From: Clostridium sp. SY8519
Lineage (GTDB): Bacteria > Bacillota > Clostridia > Lachnospirales > Lachnospiraceae
Assembly (NCBI RefSeq): GCF_000270305.1
Contig: NC_015737.1
Coordinates: 1-64,000, forward strand
DNA length: 64,000 nt
Reading direction: 5' to 3'
The translations under genes and the position numbers were made by a program. Positions 56,793 through 63,616 of the stretch are shown here, one piece after another; positions within the stretch are counted from its first letter, which is position 1; each line of letters opens with the position of its first letter. The notes beneath the pieces were generated by a model. It was not told the origin of the DNA. It did not search any database and saw only the letters and a list, made by a program, of their open reading frames with translations.

Positions 56793-58214
56793 CTAATTTA
56801 TGATCGTTTTCATCCAGCTGCCGCTTTTTACCAGGAAATATCCGACGAGCACTTTGATCATTTCCGAAAAAGTCACGATGATAAAAAGCATGTGGATATC
56901 CATGGATGTAAAATAAGAAAGCACAAAAGCAAGGGGGATCATAATCACCCATGTGAATACAAAGTCAAACAGAAAAGTGATACCGGTCTTTCCGCCGCTG
57001 CGAAGGGTAAAATAGCAGGCGTTGGTATACGACCACATCGGCACCGCAATTGCCTGCACCACAATCATAAAAGCCGCCAGGCGGCGCACCGGTTCCTCCG
57101 TATTATAGGCCGCTGGAAACACAAACGCCAGCGGCAGGATACAGAGGCTGAGCAGAACGGAAATCACCATCGTGAAAAAATACAGCCTGGTATTGGTCTC
57201 TCTGGCCTCCTCCAGCCGGCCCGCGCCCAGAATCTGCCCGACGATAATTCCGATCCCGGCGCCCATCTGTATAAATACGACATTAAACATATTGTTCAGG
57301 GTACTGGCTATGTTGCGGGCCGCCACCACATCCAGACCACGGACCGAATAACACTGGGCAATCACCGTCATGCCGGCCGCCCACATAAATTCATTAAACA
57401 AAAGCGGCAGGCTCTTTTTGATCATTTCGCGGATCAGTTCAGGGGCAATATGAAACCCGCGAAACAGGCCAACGATGCATTTATTTTTCTCCGGACAGGC
57501 ATGCGCCCAGGAAATCATCACTATGGCTTCCACAATCTTCGCGATTACCGTCGCGAGGGCGGCACCGGACACTCCCAGTTCCGGCAGTCCGCATTTTCCG
57601 AAGATCAGCCCGTAATCCAGGAAAAAATTCACCCCCAGCGCCGCAAAAGAGGCAATCATAGGGATATGTGTATTTCCGCACTCCCGCTCCACACTGGCAT
57701 AAGCCTGCCCGATTCCAAAGGGGATCAGGCTGAACAAAACCACGGCCATATATTTTTTTCCATAGGTCAGTGTGGCGGAAACCATGCGGGGCGCATCTTC
57801 TTTGCTAAGGAAAAGCGAAATCATGGGATCCGCAAGCAGAGCAAACAGCAGCGCGGCTGCCACACTGGCGATCAGGCATACCAGAATCCGGAAGCGTACG
57901 GTGTCCCGCTGGCCCGCATAGTCCCCTTTTCCGTAAAACTGTGCGCCAAAAATACCGGGACCGGAAACAGCCCCAAAGATCGTCAGATTGGCAACAAATA
58001 CGTATTGGTTGACAATGGATACACCGCTCATCTGCGCGGTCCCGATCTGCCCCACCATTATATTATCCAGCAGACTCACAAAGCTGGTAATAGCTGCCTG
58101 CAGGATCATGGGGACGACCAGCTGCAGGACGCGGACGTAAAAGGCCCGGTCGGCCAGATACTTCTGTTTCCAGGAGGGGCGGGATGAATGGATTTGTTGA
58201 TTTGTTCGTTTCAT
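56793..58214 (-). CDS. MATE-family multidrug exporter
   Basis: A 473-residue membrane protein with about twelve hydrophobic helices. The N-terminal LVVPMILQAAITSFVSLLDNIMVGQIGT is a typical MATE start, and the second half repeats the pattern. It exports cations or small toxic compounds in exchange for Na+ or H+. The gene lies just upstream of the Mo operon on the same strand but a promoter separates them, so co-regulation is uncertain. ATG at 58214 was preferred to the upstream ATG at 58286, which would add a non-hydrophobic extension. Confidence 0.92.
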   Translation of the reverse strand: MKRTNQQIHSSRPSWKQKYLADRAFYVRVLQLVVPMILQAAITSFVSLLDNIMVGQIGTAQMSGVSIVNQYVFVANLTIFGAVSGPGIFGAQFYGKGDYAGQRDTVRFRILVCLIASVAAALLFALLADPMISLFLSKEDAPRMVSATLTYGKKYMAVVLFSLIPFGIGQAYASVERECGNTHIPMIASFAALGVNFFLDYGLIFGKCGLPELGVSGAALATVIAKIVEAIVMISWAHACPEKNKCIVGLFRGFHIAPELIREMIKKSLPLLFNEFMWAAGMTVIAQCYSVRGLDVVAARNIASTLNNMFNVVFIQMGAGIGIIVGQILGAGRLEEARETNTRLYFFTMVISVLLSLCILPLAFVFPAAYNTEEPVRRLAAFMIVVQAIAVPMWSYTNACYFTLRSGGKTGITFLFDFVFTWVIMIPLAFVLSYFTSMDIHMLFIIVTFSEMIKVLVGYFLVKSGSWMKTIIN

Positions 58215-58294
58215 AGGGTATCTCTTTCCAGATCCAAAGCAGCATTCCGTCAGAGGAGCGAATGCAGTTCGTATTATTATTTTCAATCAGAGAG

Positions 58295-58340
58295 AAAAAG
58301 CCCCTGAACGCCGCATAAATACAGATGTTCAGGGGCTTTC
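58295..58340. terminator. Terminator-like hairpin by the att site
   Basis: AAAGCCCCTGAAC (58297-58309) pairs with GTTCAGGGGCTTT (58327-58339). On the minus strand, after the stem, TTTTTCTCTC follows. It lies just downstream of the tRNA fragment and may have been the terminator of the original tRNA gene. Confidence 0.8.
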
Positions 58341-58348
58341 CAAAGCAA

Positions 58349-58396
58349 TGAGGCATCGGGGATTCGAACCCCGGACAACTTGATTAAAAGTCTAAC
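58349..58396 (-). other. tRNA-Lys 3' half: attachment site of an integrated element
   Basis: Read on the minus strand this is the 3' half of a tRNA. The anticodon loop CTTTTAA (anticodon UUU), the 3' side of the anticodon stem TCAAG, the variable loop, a perfect T-arm (CGGGG-TTCGAAT-CCCCG) and the acceptor strand ATGCCTC with discriminator A are all present. The 5' half is not: upstream sequence does not form a D-arm or pair with the acceptor. Integrases often use tRNA 3' ends as att sites, so this is the fragment left on the chromosome side. The intact tRNA should be at the far end of the element, outside the window. Confidence 0.75.
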
Positions 58397-58476
58397 TATA
58401 AACCGCATAAGCATAAGGGTTTCCGGAAAAGGTGTTCCTATGGGTGTCCCGTGTCTGAGCCCTTTCCTGCCCATAT

Positions 58477-58638
58477 TTAGCAGTCTGTCTCTCTTTTTAT
58501 GGCTTTTATTCCGGTTTCTATAAGCTCTAACAAACTGCGCCCAGTGTCTGCCATAAACTCTTGTATCTGTTTCTTCTCATCAGGTGCCACTCTTATATAT
58601 AATCGTTCCGTCTTTGGGTTATCTGTAGGTCTGCCCAT
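58477..58638 (-). CDS. Small ribbon-helix-helix-like protein
   Basis: A 53-residue protein starting MGRPTDNPKTERLYIRVAPD. The MGRPxxxPK start and LYIRV beta-strand followed by two helices (EKKQIQEFMADTG, SLLELIETGIKAI) are typical of small CopG/MetJ-type DNA-binding proteins on mobile elements. A longer form from 58692 is possible. It is the first gene inside the element. Confidence 0.7.
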   Translation of the reverse strand: MGRPTDNPKTERLYIRVAPDEKKQIQEFMADTGRSLLELIETGIKAIKRETDC

Positions 58639-58759
58639 TTTCTTTTTCTCTATAAAAATCACCGTTCCGTTCTCTTGCCATCTCTGTCCCAAGATGATAT
58701 ATTCATCTTGTACAGAGCGGTGGCAAGTACCACCCTGTTTTTGTGGGTTAGAAGCTTTA

Positions 58760-58879
58760 CTATTTCAGTAAGGCTTCTATTTTTTTAATTGTTTCTTCCC
58801 TCACTCCGTCATCCTTTAGAATCTGGATGATCAGTTTCAGAACTGTCATAAATTCTATATTTGTCATTTCTTCGTTCAT
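58760..58879 (-). CDS. 39-residue helical protein
   Basis: A very short gene starting MNEEMTNIEFMTVLKLIIQ and ending KKIEALLK. It has a strong AAAGGAG six bases before the ATG. Similar 40-residue proteins are common on clostridial mobile elements, often just before a ribbon-helix-helix gene as here. The function is unknown. It is too short for many ORF callers. Confidence 0.6.
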   Translation of the reverse strand: MNEEMTNIEFMTVLKLIIQILKDDGVREETIKKIEALLK

Positions 58880-59040
58880 GATTTCTCCTTTCTGGCTCTT
58901 GCCCCCGTATTCATTAAGGCCTTCCTTACCTGTTTTTATTATAACTTATGTGCGCACATAAGTCAATATTTTTTTCTAACCGGAAATTGCAATAACAAGT
59001 TGAACGTTGACAGTTGAATAGTCCTAAGCATACAGGATGG

Positions 59041-59294
59041 TTATCCTGGAGGAATGGTCACATTCCTCTTAGGTGCCCAAGTGCACATGATATTACAATC
59101 GGCGCTGACAATTTTGTCAACGTCCGCGTCAGAATATTTCTTTTCATCGCCGTCATCAGGCTTTTCTTCGGTGCCGCCCTCCTAGCCTTCTTTTCCCTGC
59201 CGGATCCGGATCCCCGGCCGATGCGCTGCCCTCTGCGCCTTCTGCGCCGTCATCGTCTGCAAATAACTGCAAGAAAAACATGTGTCGTTTGTCC
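59041..59294 (-). pseudogene. Phage scaffold protein remnant (DUF4355-like), frameshifted
   Basis: Preceded by GGAGG, the ATG at 59294 opens MDKRHMFFLQLFADDDGAEG, the usual start of clostridial phage scaffold proteins. About 46 codons later the frame ends. In the next frame KPDDGDEKKYSDADVDKIV follows, the typical continuation, and then a foreign tail ends at a stop at 59041. The gene is therefore frameshifted and truncated. Confidence 0.65.
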
Positions 59295-59388
59295 ATAGTT
59301 ACGTTCCTCCAAATAGTTTATAGTCTTGATTCATTGGACTGGTTCCCCTTAGCTTTTATTGGCTTCCAAGCCTGGCCATGCCTTCCGG

Positions 59389-59675
59389 TTAATCGATCCG
59401 GATATATTCCGGATACTCGTTCTCAATTCCGCAAATGCCGATAAAAAAAGAATCCACCAGAAGCCGTCCAGGCTCCAATAGATTCTCGTATTCGATACGG
59501 ACATAACCGGTATCAATCTCTGTATTTGTTTTGCCTCGGTCAGCGCTTCCAGGGAAGACGCCAGGGACTGGGTTAATGCTGACACGGCAGCACAGATAAT
59601 ATCATTCCCCGGTGGGGCGTATCCGGCATGCCCGGAAACTATGACTTCACAGTCTGATACGGCTACGCTTATCAT
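59389..59675 (-). pseudogene. Prp-type cysteine protease, frameshifted
   Basis: The N-terminal half (ISVAVSDCEVIVSGHAGYAP, then CAAVSALTQSL) has the catalytic His and Cys region of Prp/YsxB proteases, which in phages process capsid proteins. After about residue 55 the frame is lost. The expected C-terminus (GYVRIEYENLLEPGRLLVDS, ending EYPEYIRID) is found one base out of frame with a stop at 59389. One indel therefore separates the two halves. Confidence 0.75.
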
Positions 59676-59677
59676 GT

Positions 59678-59875
59678 TTACCTCCTACTCTCGACAGGTT
59701 CAGATGCATACGTTTTTTCGAAGATATCCGGTTTACGGGGGTATTTCTCACCATTTACCCCAGTGATGATATAATCGCCAGGGCTTGCCAGCATTACACC
59801 TTCCAACGTCTCGATTTTGATGGGCTTATCTGTCTGATAGGCGTCAATGACTACTGGTTTCTTTCGGTATTTCAT
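59678..59875 (-). CDS. PGDYG-type small phage protein
   Basis: A 65-residue protein, [20 protein letters not shown], followed by the PGDYIITGV motif and KPDIFEKTY. It matches the PGDYG family found in phage structural regions; function unknown. It lies two bases before the Prp remnant. The first 20 codons recur as broken copies at 60708-60800 and 63524-63616. Confidence 0.8.
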   Translation of the reverse strand: MKYRKKPVVIDAYQTDKPIKIETLEGVMLASPGDYIITGVNGEKYPRKPDIFEKTYASEPVESRR

Positions 59876-59900
59876 CTGTCTGCCTCCTCATTTTCTACAT

Positions 59901-59930
59901 AAAAATACCCCGGGCAAATGCCCAGGGTTT
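59901..59930 (-). terminator. Cassette terminator 1
   Basis: Perfect 10-bp arms with one mismatch-free core (ACCCTGGGCA / TGCCCGGGGT) and a minus-strand ATTTTTATG tail. It precedes the ribosome site GAGGAGGCAG of the PGDYG gene. Three related hairpins in this region share the same tail. Confidence 0.7.
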
Positions 59931-59938
59931 AAGAATAT

Positions 59939-60244
59939 TTAACTTTCGTTTTTTACCTTTATCATGAGCTGGTCAGAGGTAAGATATTCCACCCCGCGAA
60001 GAGTAATAACCGCACGATCCAGATGCTCAAGTCTCTTTCTGCCGCCATTTACATTAACAATAGTATATCCTTTGGTATATTTGGCGCTCTGAAGTTCATC
60101 AAAAATATATATCCAATAAGAATGAGGAATATTAAGTGCGTGTTCATCAATCTTTGATTCGTCTATCTCAGTGCCGTCTTTCAGCTGCTGATATAGATAA
60201 CTTAGTATCCTGTACACAAGAACGTGTAAATCATTTCTTGCCAT
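59939..60244 (-). CDS. YjcQ-like winged-helix protein
   Basis: A 101-residue protein starting MARNDLHVLVYRILSYLYQQ. The N-terminal helix-turn-helix, a YTKGYTIVNVNGGRK wing and a C-terminal AVITLRGVEYL strand are typical of YjcQ family proteins found downstream of phage minor-head genes. I infer an immunity or regulatory role from the location. It overlaps the preceding Cys-rich gene by 14 bases. Confidence 0.6.
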   Translation of the reverse strand: MARNDLHVLVYRILSYLYQQLKDGTEIDESKIDEHALNIPHSYWIYIFDELQSAKYTKGYTIVNVNGGRKRLEHLDRAVITLRGVEYLTSDQLMIKVKNES

Positions 60245-60434
60245 TGTTTGCCTCTTCTTCACTCTCATAAGGTTCAAACCCTATGCCGTTGCTGCATTCT
60301 TTTACTTCTTTCGGATTCCCCTTTAAAAACCACTCTGAAGGAATACCTTCGGGAAATGCTTGACAAGGCATCCCCTTACCCTCTTCATAATTGCCTAAAT
60401 TTTTGCAATCAGTACAATCAGAAATAATTACCAT
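60231..60434 (-). CDS. Cys-rich small protein, copy A
   Basis: A 67-residue protein beginning MVIISDCTDCKNLGNYEEG, with a CxxC, a third Cys in MPCQAFPEGIPSEWF and a fourth in KECSNGIGFEP. These four may bind a metal. A close homologue lies at 63065-63250. No known family; the position next to a metallopeptidase-like fragment suggests immunity to it. It overlaps the fragment by seven bases. Confidence 0.7.
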   Translation of the reverse strand: MVIISDCTDCKNLGNYEEGKGMPCQAFPEGIPSEWFLKGNPKEVKECSNGIGFEPYESEEEANNGKK

Positions 60435-60694
60435 CGTACATACTCCTCTATCAGATCTTTGATTTCTTTCGGGACGACTCCACCATTTCTAAGAGCCACA
60501 ACCCCCTCTGCAATAGTTTCCGCGCCATCTCGCAACGAATCATTGTAATCAGAAACCCCAGGTACATATCTATTACGAACCTCGCGTTCTTTTTGGAGAA
60601 AATCATTCCATGTCTTACATGACTCGAACGTCTTGAAATGGGCGGTCTCATGAAGAATCAGGTCATCCATATTTCGGCTCGCAAGCACTCCCAT
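60428..60694 (-). CDS. Orphan zinc-peptidase-like toxin tip, copy A
   Basis: An 88-residue stand-alone fragment. HETAHFKTFESC near residue 17 is an HExxH zinc motif, and GAETIAEGVVALRNG about 40 residues later supplies a possible third ligand (Glu). The fragment looks like the C-terminal end of a larger phage minor-head (MuF-type) toxin protein cut off from its carrier. It is 98-99 percent identical to the copy at 63244-63510 by my count. Whether it is translated alone is uncertain. Confidence 0.6.
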   Translation of the reverse strand: MGVLASRNMDDLILHETAHFKTFESCKTWNDFLQKEREVRNRYVPGVSDYNDSLRDGAETIAEGVVALRNGGVVPKEIKDLIEEYVRW

Positions 60695-60707
60695 TTTGTA
60701 GTTTTTA

Positions 60708-60800
60708 TTATAAATCCTTTTGTTGAACCTTCAAGATTTTTTTGATGGGCTTATCTGTCTGATAGACGTCAATGACTACTGGTTTCTTTCGGTATTTCAT
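60708..60800 (-). pseudogene. Truncated PGDYG start, copy A
   Basis: [20 protein letters not shown] is followed by about ten unrelated residues and a stop. The first 19 codons and the ribosome site match the intact gene at 59678-59875, showing that the boundary was made by recombination inside the gene. Confidence 0.75.
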
Positions 60801-60824
60801 CTGCCTGCCTCCTCATTTTTTCGC

Positions 60825-60854
60825 ATAAAAATGCCACCAGCATAAGCTGGTGGT
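60825..60854 (-). terminator. Cassette terminator 2
   Basis: Stem ACCACCAGC / GCTGGTGGC with a four-base loop, followed on the minus strand by ATTTTTATG. Confidence 0.8.
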
Positions 60855-60878
60855 ATGTATATAAACTTATATACAGAC

Positions 60879-61049
60879 TTAATAGACGGCGTTAATATCG
60901 AGATACCCGGCATCATAAACATCTTTTCCGCGCTTCAGACAGTCGTCAATGATCTTAATCACTTCCGAATCCGCGTAAGATGAAAAAACGATAGTAGGGA
61001 ATCCATCAAATCGCTCATCGTATTCCTTTATTTTTTCATCCAGCATCAT
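60879..61049 (-). CDS. 56-residue protein, probable immunity gene
   Basis: Starts MMLDEKIKEYDERFDGFPT and ends GYLDINAVY. It overlaps the stop codon of the MuF-type fragment by four bases (ATGA), which is the standard toxin-immunity coupling. The protein is acidic and helical. I do not know a named family. Its 3' 34 bases are part of the 492-bp repeat and are found fused to another gene at 63700. Confidence 0.65.
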   Translation of the reverse strand: MMLDEKIKEYDERFDGFPTIVFSSYADSEVIKIIDDCLKRGKDVYDAGYLDINAVY

Positions 61050-62048
61050 TTTCCACCTGCCTTTTTAATGATCTTTTTGAACATTTTATAGCTGTTTGGG
61101 AGATACTTTTTCACATACTGCAGTGCGTCATCCTGCAATGTCTCAGCGCTTGTTATGTTCGCCCAGGCCTCGCTTGCTGTCTCATAATCACGGCACAAAT
61201 CCGAGCATTTCCGCTGACTTTTAGCATCATACCCCATTTCCTGATATACATTTTTCAAAATCTTATGAAGACCAAAATACTTGATATCATTATATTTCTG
61301 ATTGTAGTACTTCTCTCCATGCCCCCACGGAAGTATTCTCAAACCCCTGGTGCCAAAAATCCCGTCTAAAGCGTCCTGCACGCCAGAGGATGCAGGGTGT
61401 GCCTTCAGGTCCTCCACAACAGATTTCCAGTCATCCGACTGGCGCAAATCATGAAGCGCGGCTTTGTCTTTTCGGACGGCCGCCAAAAATTCATCCGACA
61501 GTGATGCCTTCATAATCTATGATATCTCGGACATTTGACTTCATATCCGCCAGAGCGGCGTTGAAATCAGCATTTAATTTATCAATTTCAGTATATTTCA
61601 ATTTTGCGCTGCTGGCAATATGCGCATCAAACATGTGTCCGCATTCGTGCCCCAAGTTAACATATTTATGCATCCCCGCGTCGATATATTTCTTTTGCGG
61701 GATGCTCCAGTGAATAGTGTCATCCAGTGGCCGATAAAAGCTTTTGGCATCCATCGTAACACCGCCGCATTGGTCCATATGCCGCCGGTACAGTTTGCGG
61801 ATATCTGCGTTCGGATTTGTATTCAGCAATTTCATGTAATCATTAAACTCGTCTTCGGTTTTGAACGACGCCTTTAATTTATTCAGTTGTTCCGCCGTAA
61901 GCAGATCTTTTTTATGTCTGGCGGCGGTATTTTCAGGTTCGTTTCTCTCTTTCAGCCAATTGACGCTGTTCCGATCCACATAGGCCGCGGTGCTGCAGTG
62001 ACAGTTCGGATGCATCGGTGGGGCGTTCTCTCCCGGAAGCTGATACGT
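61046..62048 (-). pseudogene. C-terminal part of a MuF-type minor head protein with zinc-peptidase toxin tip, frameshifted
   Basis: The reading frame opens near 62048 with LPGENAPPMHPNCHCSTAAY, the HPNCHC motif that ends the MuF (SPP1 gp7-like) domain. A peptidase-like domain follows with GHECGHMFDAH (HExxH zinc motif). At about 61500 the frame ends at ITVG. In the next frame SDEFLAAVRKDKAAL follows and continues to a stop at 61046 (GHGEKYYNQKYND, YLPNSYKMFKK). One missing base would restore a single protein. The MuF N-terminus is absent; the junction at about 62050 is next to sequence that otherwise begins the Prp gene. Confidence 0.75.
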
Positions 62049-62127
62049 TTATCATGTTTACCTCCTACGCTGTAGTTAAAACAGGATATTTTTCTTTATG
62101 ACATAGCACACCTCCTTATTTTTGGCA

Positions 62128-62156
62128 TAAAAATACCACCAGATCAAGCTGGTGGT
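62128..62156 (-). terminator. Cassette terminator 3
   Basis: Stem ACCACCAG / CTGGTGGT with a six-base loop, followed on the minus strand by ATTTTTATG. Confidence 0.75.
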
Positions 62157-62179
62157 TTCCACATGCTTATAAAGCTTTT

Positions 62180-62514
62180 TTAGATTCCAGGTAAAATACC
62201 CTTTACATCTTTCAAAGTTCTTTTTAACTTCTGCATTAAACTGTTATCAAATAAATATTCTACACCGTTAAACGTAATCAACGCATTTTCCAAATTTGAA
62301 AACAGAATTCCGTCTTTTGTCGGGGTATATTCAATGCCGGAAATAAATCCCTGGTCGATCATGGTAATCAATATATATATCCCCAGTAGTTTTCTGGAAT
62401 CATATATGCATCAGCAGTAAGCCTTACCGCCTCTACTTTTTCTCCGGCTTTCAAGCAATCATACATGTATTTTAATACCTGATAGATAATTACAAACATG
62501 TCATTTTTTGCCAT
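62180..62514 (-). pseudogene. YjcQ-like gene broken at an (AT)n run
   Basis: ATG at 62514 opens MAKNDMFVIIYQVLKYMYDC, runs to NYWGYIY and stops. In another frame ITMIDQGFISGIEYT continues to KGILPGI at 62180. The junction is a TATATATAT run near 62373, where a two-base change would restore the frame. It may be decay or a phase-variable switch. Confidence 0.7.
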
Positions 62515-62532
62515 TGCGCTGTCCCCCATTTA

Positions 62533-62742
62533 TTATTTATTTTCACCAAGAGCAACGGATAATGCTAGTATATCGTCGCTTGTGACTGCCTCAGACAATC
62601 TCTCTGCAGTATCCATGTAGTTAAGCAGCACTTTCCAATTCTCATCACCAGGCGCATTGGACATCACCCCGCATATGTAATCCGGGTTGTCGTACAGCTG
62701 TTTTAGTTTGTCTGCTAATTTTTTTCCGGTTTCAGATAGCAT
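62533..62742 (-). CDS. Uncharacterised 69-residue protein
   Basis: MLSETGKKLADKLKQLYDN start, acidic, helical, single domain. It lies between two YjcQ-like genes in the cassette array. I do not recognise it; an immunity role is a guess from location. Confidence 0.6.
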   Translation of the reverse strand: MLSETGKKLADKLKQLYDNPDYICGVMSNAPGDENWKVLLNYMDTAERLSEAVTSDDILALSVALGENK

Positions 62743-62773
62743 TTATGTACCTCTCACATATCCGTCAATGTCG

Positions 62774-63037
62774 TCATTTATTTTCGACTTCTGTCAGATA
62801 ATTCCGCCCGGTTAATCTGATCCGCACGTTGTCATGAACAATAACGACGCCACCATCTTTTGTAGATACGATGGATATTCCTTTTACATAGCCATCATCT
62901 GACACTTCTTCTAATAACGCATCGGCGTAACTTTCTGAGAGCTTATACAGCTGGCAGTCCCGCAGAATATCCTCTTTCGTCGGAGTCTTACCGGATTTCA
63001 AACAAATATCTATATACCGAAGGATTCGGTAAATCAT
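62774..63037 (-). CDS. YjcQ-like protein, start disrupted by an in-frame stop
   Basis: The 87-residue frame MIYRILRYIDICLKSGKTPT...LTGRNYLTEVENK is YjcQ-like. A better start, MAYNDR, lies at 63062 but is followed by TAG. Translation could restart at 63037 (AGGTAGGTC upstream) or the gene is inactive. Confidence 0.6.
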   Translation of the reverse strand: MIYRILRYIDICLKSGKTPTKEDILRDCQLYKLSESYADALLEEVSDDGYVKGISIVSTKDGGVVIVHDNVRIRLTGRNYLTEVENK

Positions 63038-63064
63038 GACCTACCTATCATTATATGCCATCGC

Positions 63065-63250
63065 TTACCTCTCCTCACCCTCACAGGGTTCAAATCCGAT
63101 GCCGTTGTTGCATTCTTTTACTTCTTTCGGATTCCCTTTCCAAAACCATTCTGAAGGAATGCCTTCAGGAAAAGCGCGACAAACTATCCCCGCGCCTTTT
63201 TTGCAGTCCCCCATATTTTTACAATCAGTACAATCAGAAATAATTACCAT
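63065..63250 (-). CDS. Cys-rich small protein, copy B
   Basis: A 61-residue homologue of 60231-60434, with CTDCKNMGDCKKG, IVCRAFPEGIPSEWF and KECNNGIGFEPCEGEE. It has more cysteines than copy A. It overlaps the HETAH fragment upstream by seven bases. Confidence 0.7.
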   Translation of the reverse strand: MVIISDCTDCKNMGDCKKGAGIVCRAFPEGIPSEWFWKGNPKEVKECNNGIGFEPCEGEER

Positions 63251-63510
63251 CGTACATACTCCTCTATCAGGTCTTTGATTTCTTTCGGGACGACTCCACC
63301 ATTTCTAAGAGCCACAACCCCCTCTGCAATAGTTTCCGCGCCATCTCGCAACGAATCATTGTAATCAGAAACCCCAGGTACATATCTATTACGAACCTCG
63401 CGTTCTTTTTGGAGAAAATCATTCCATGTCTTACATGACTCGAACGTCTTGAAATGGGCGGTCTCATGAAGAATCAGGTCATCCATATTTCGGCTCGCAA
63501 GCACTCCCGT
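63244..63510 (-). pseudogene. Orphan zinc-peptidase-like toxin tip, copy B, start codon lost
   Basis: Same sequence as 60428-60694 except that the ATG at the corresponding position (63510) is ACG. Translation could begin at GTG 63504, but no good ribosome site is present. Confidence 0.65.
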
Positions 63511-63523
63511 TTTGTAGTTTTTA

Positions 63524-63616
63524 TTATAAATCCTTTTGTTGAACCTTCAAGATTTTTTTGATGGGCTTATCTGTCTGATAGGCGTCAATGACTACTGGTT
63601 TCTTTCGGTATTTCAT
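63524..63616 (-). pseudogene. Truncated PGDYG start, copy B
   Basis: [20 protein letters not shown] followed by the same ten unrelated residues as copy A. The residue after ID is Ala, as in the intact gene. Confidence 0.75.

Larger units (their letters stand above)
60421..60912. repeat. 492-bp direct repeat, copy A
   Basis: This stretch and 63237-63728 match without gaps at a constant offset of 2816 bases. I count about six mismatches. It contains the HETAH fragment, the broken PGDYG start, a hairpin terminator and the 3' end of the small gene at 60879-61049. Identity drops sharply at 60912/63728 and less sharply at the left end, where the Cys-rich genes are only about 80 percent alike. Confidence 0.9.

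Noticed and set aside
58320..58450. A complete tRNA gene
   Set aside because: Only the 3' half folds; there is no D-arm or 5' acceptor strand next to it.
59014..59298. A 94-codon plus-strand frame in the phage region
   Set aside because: The opposite strand carries the scaffold protein remnant, which has a ribosome site and recognisable motifs.
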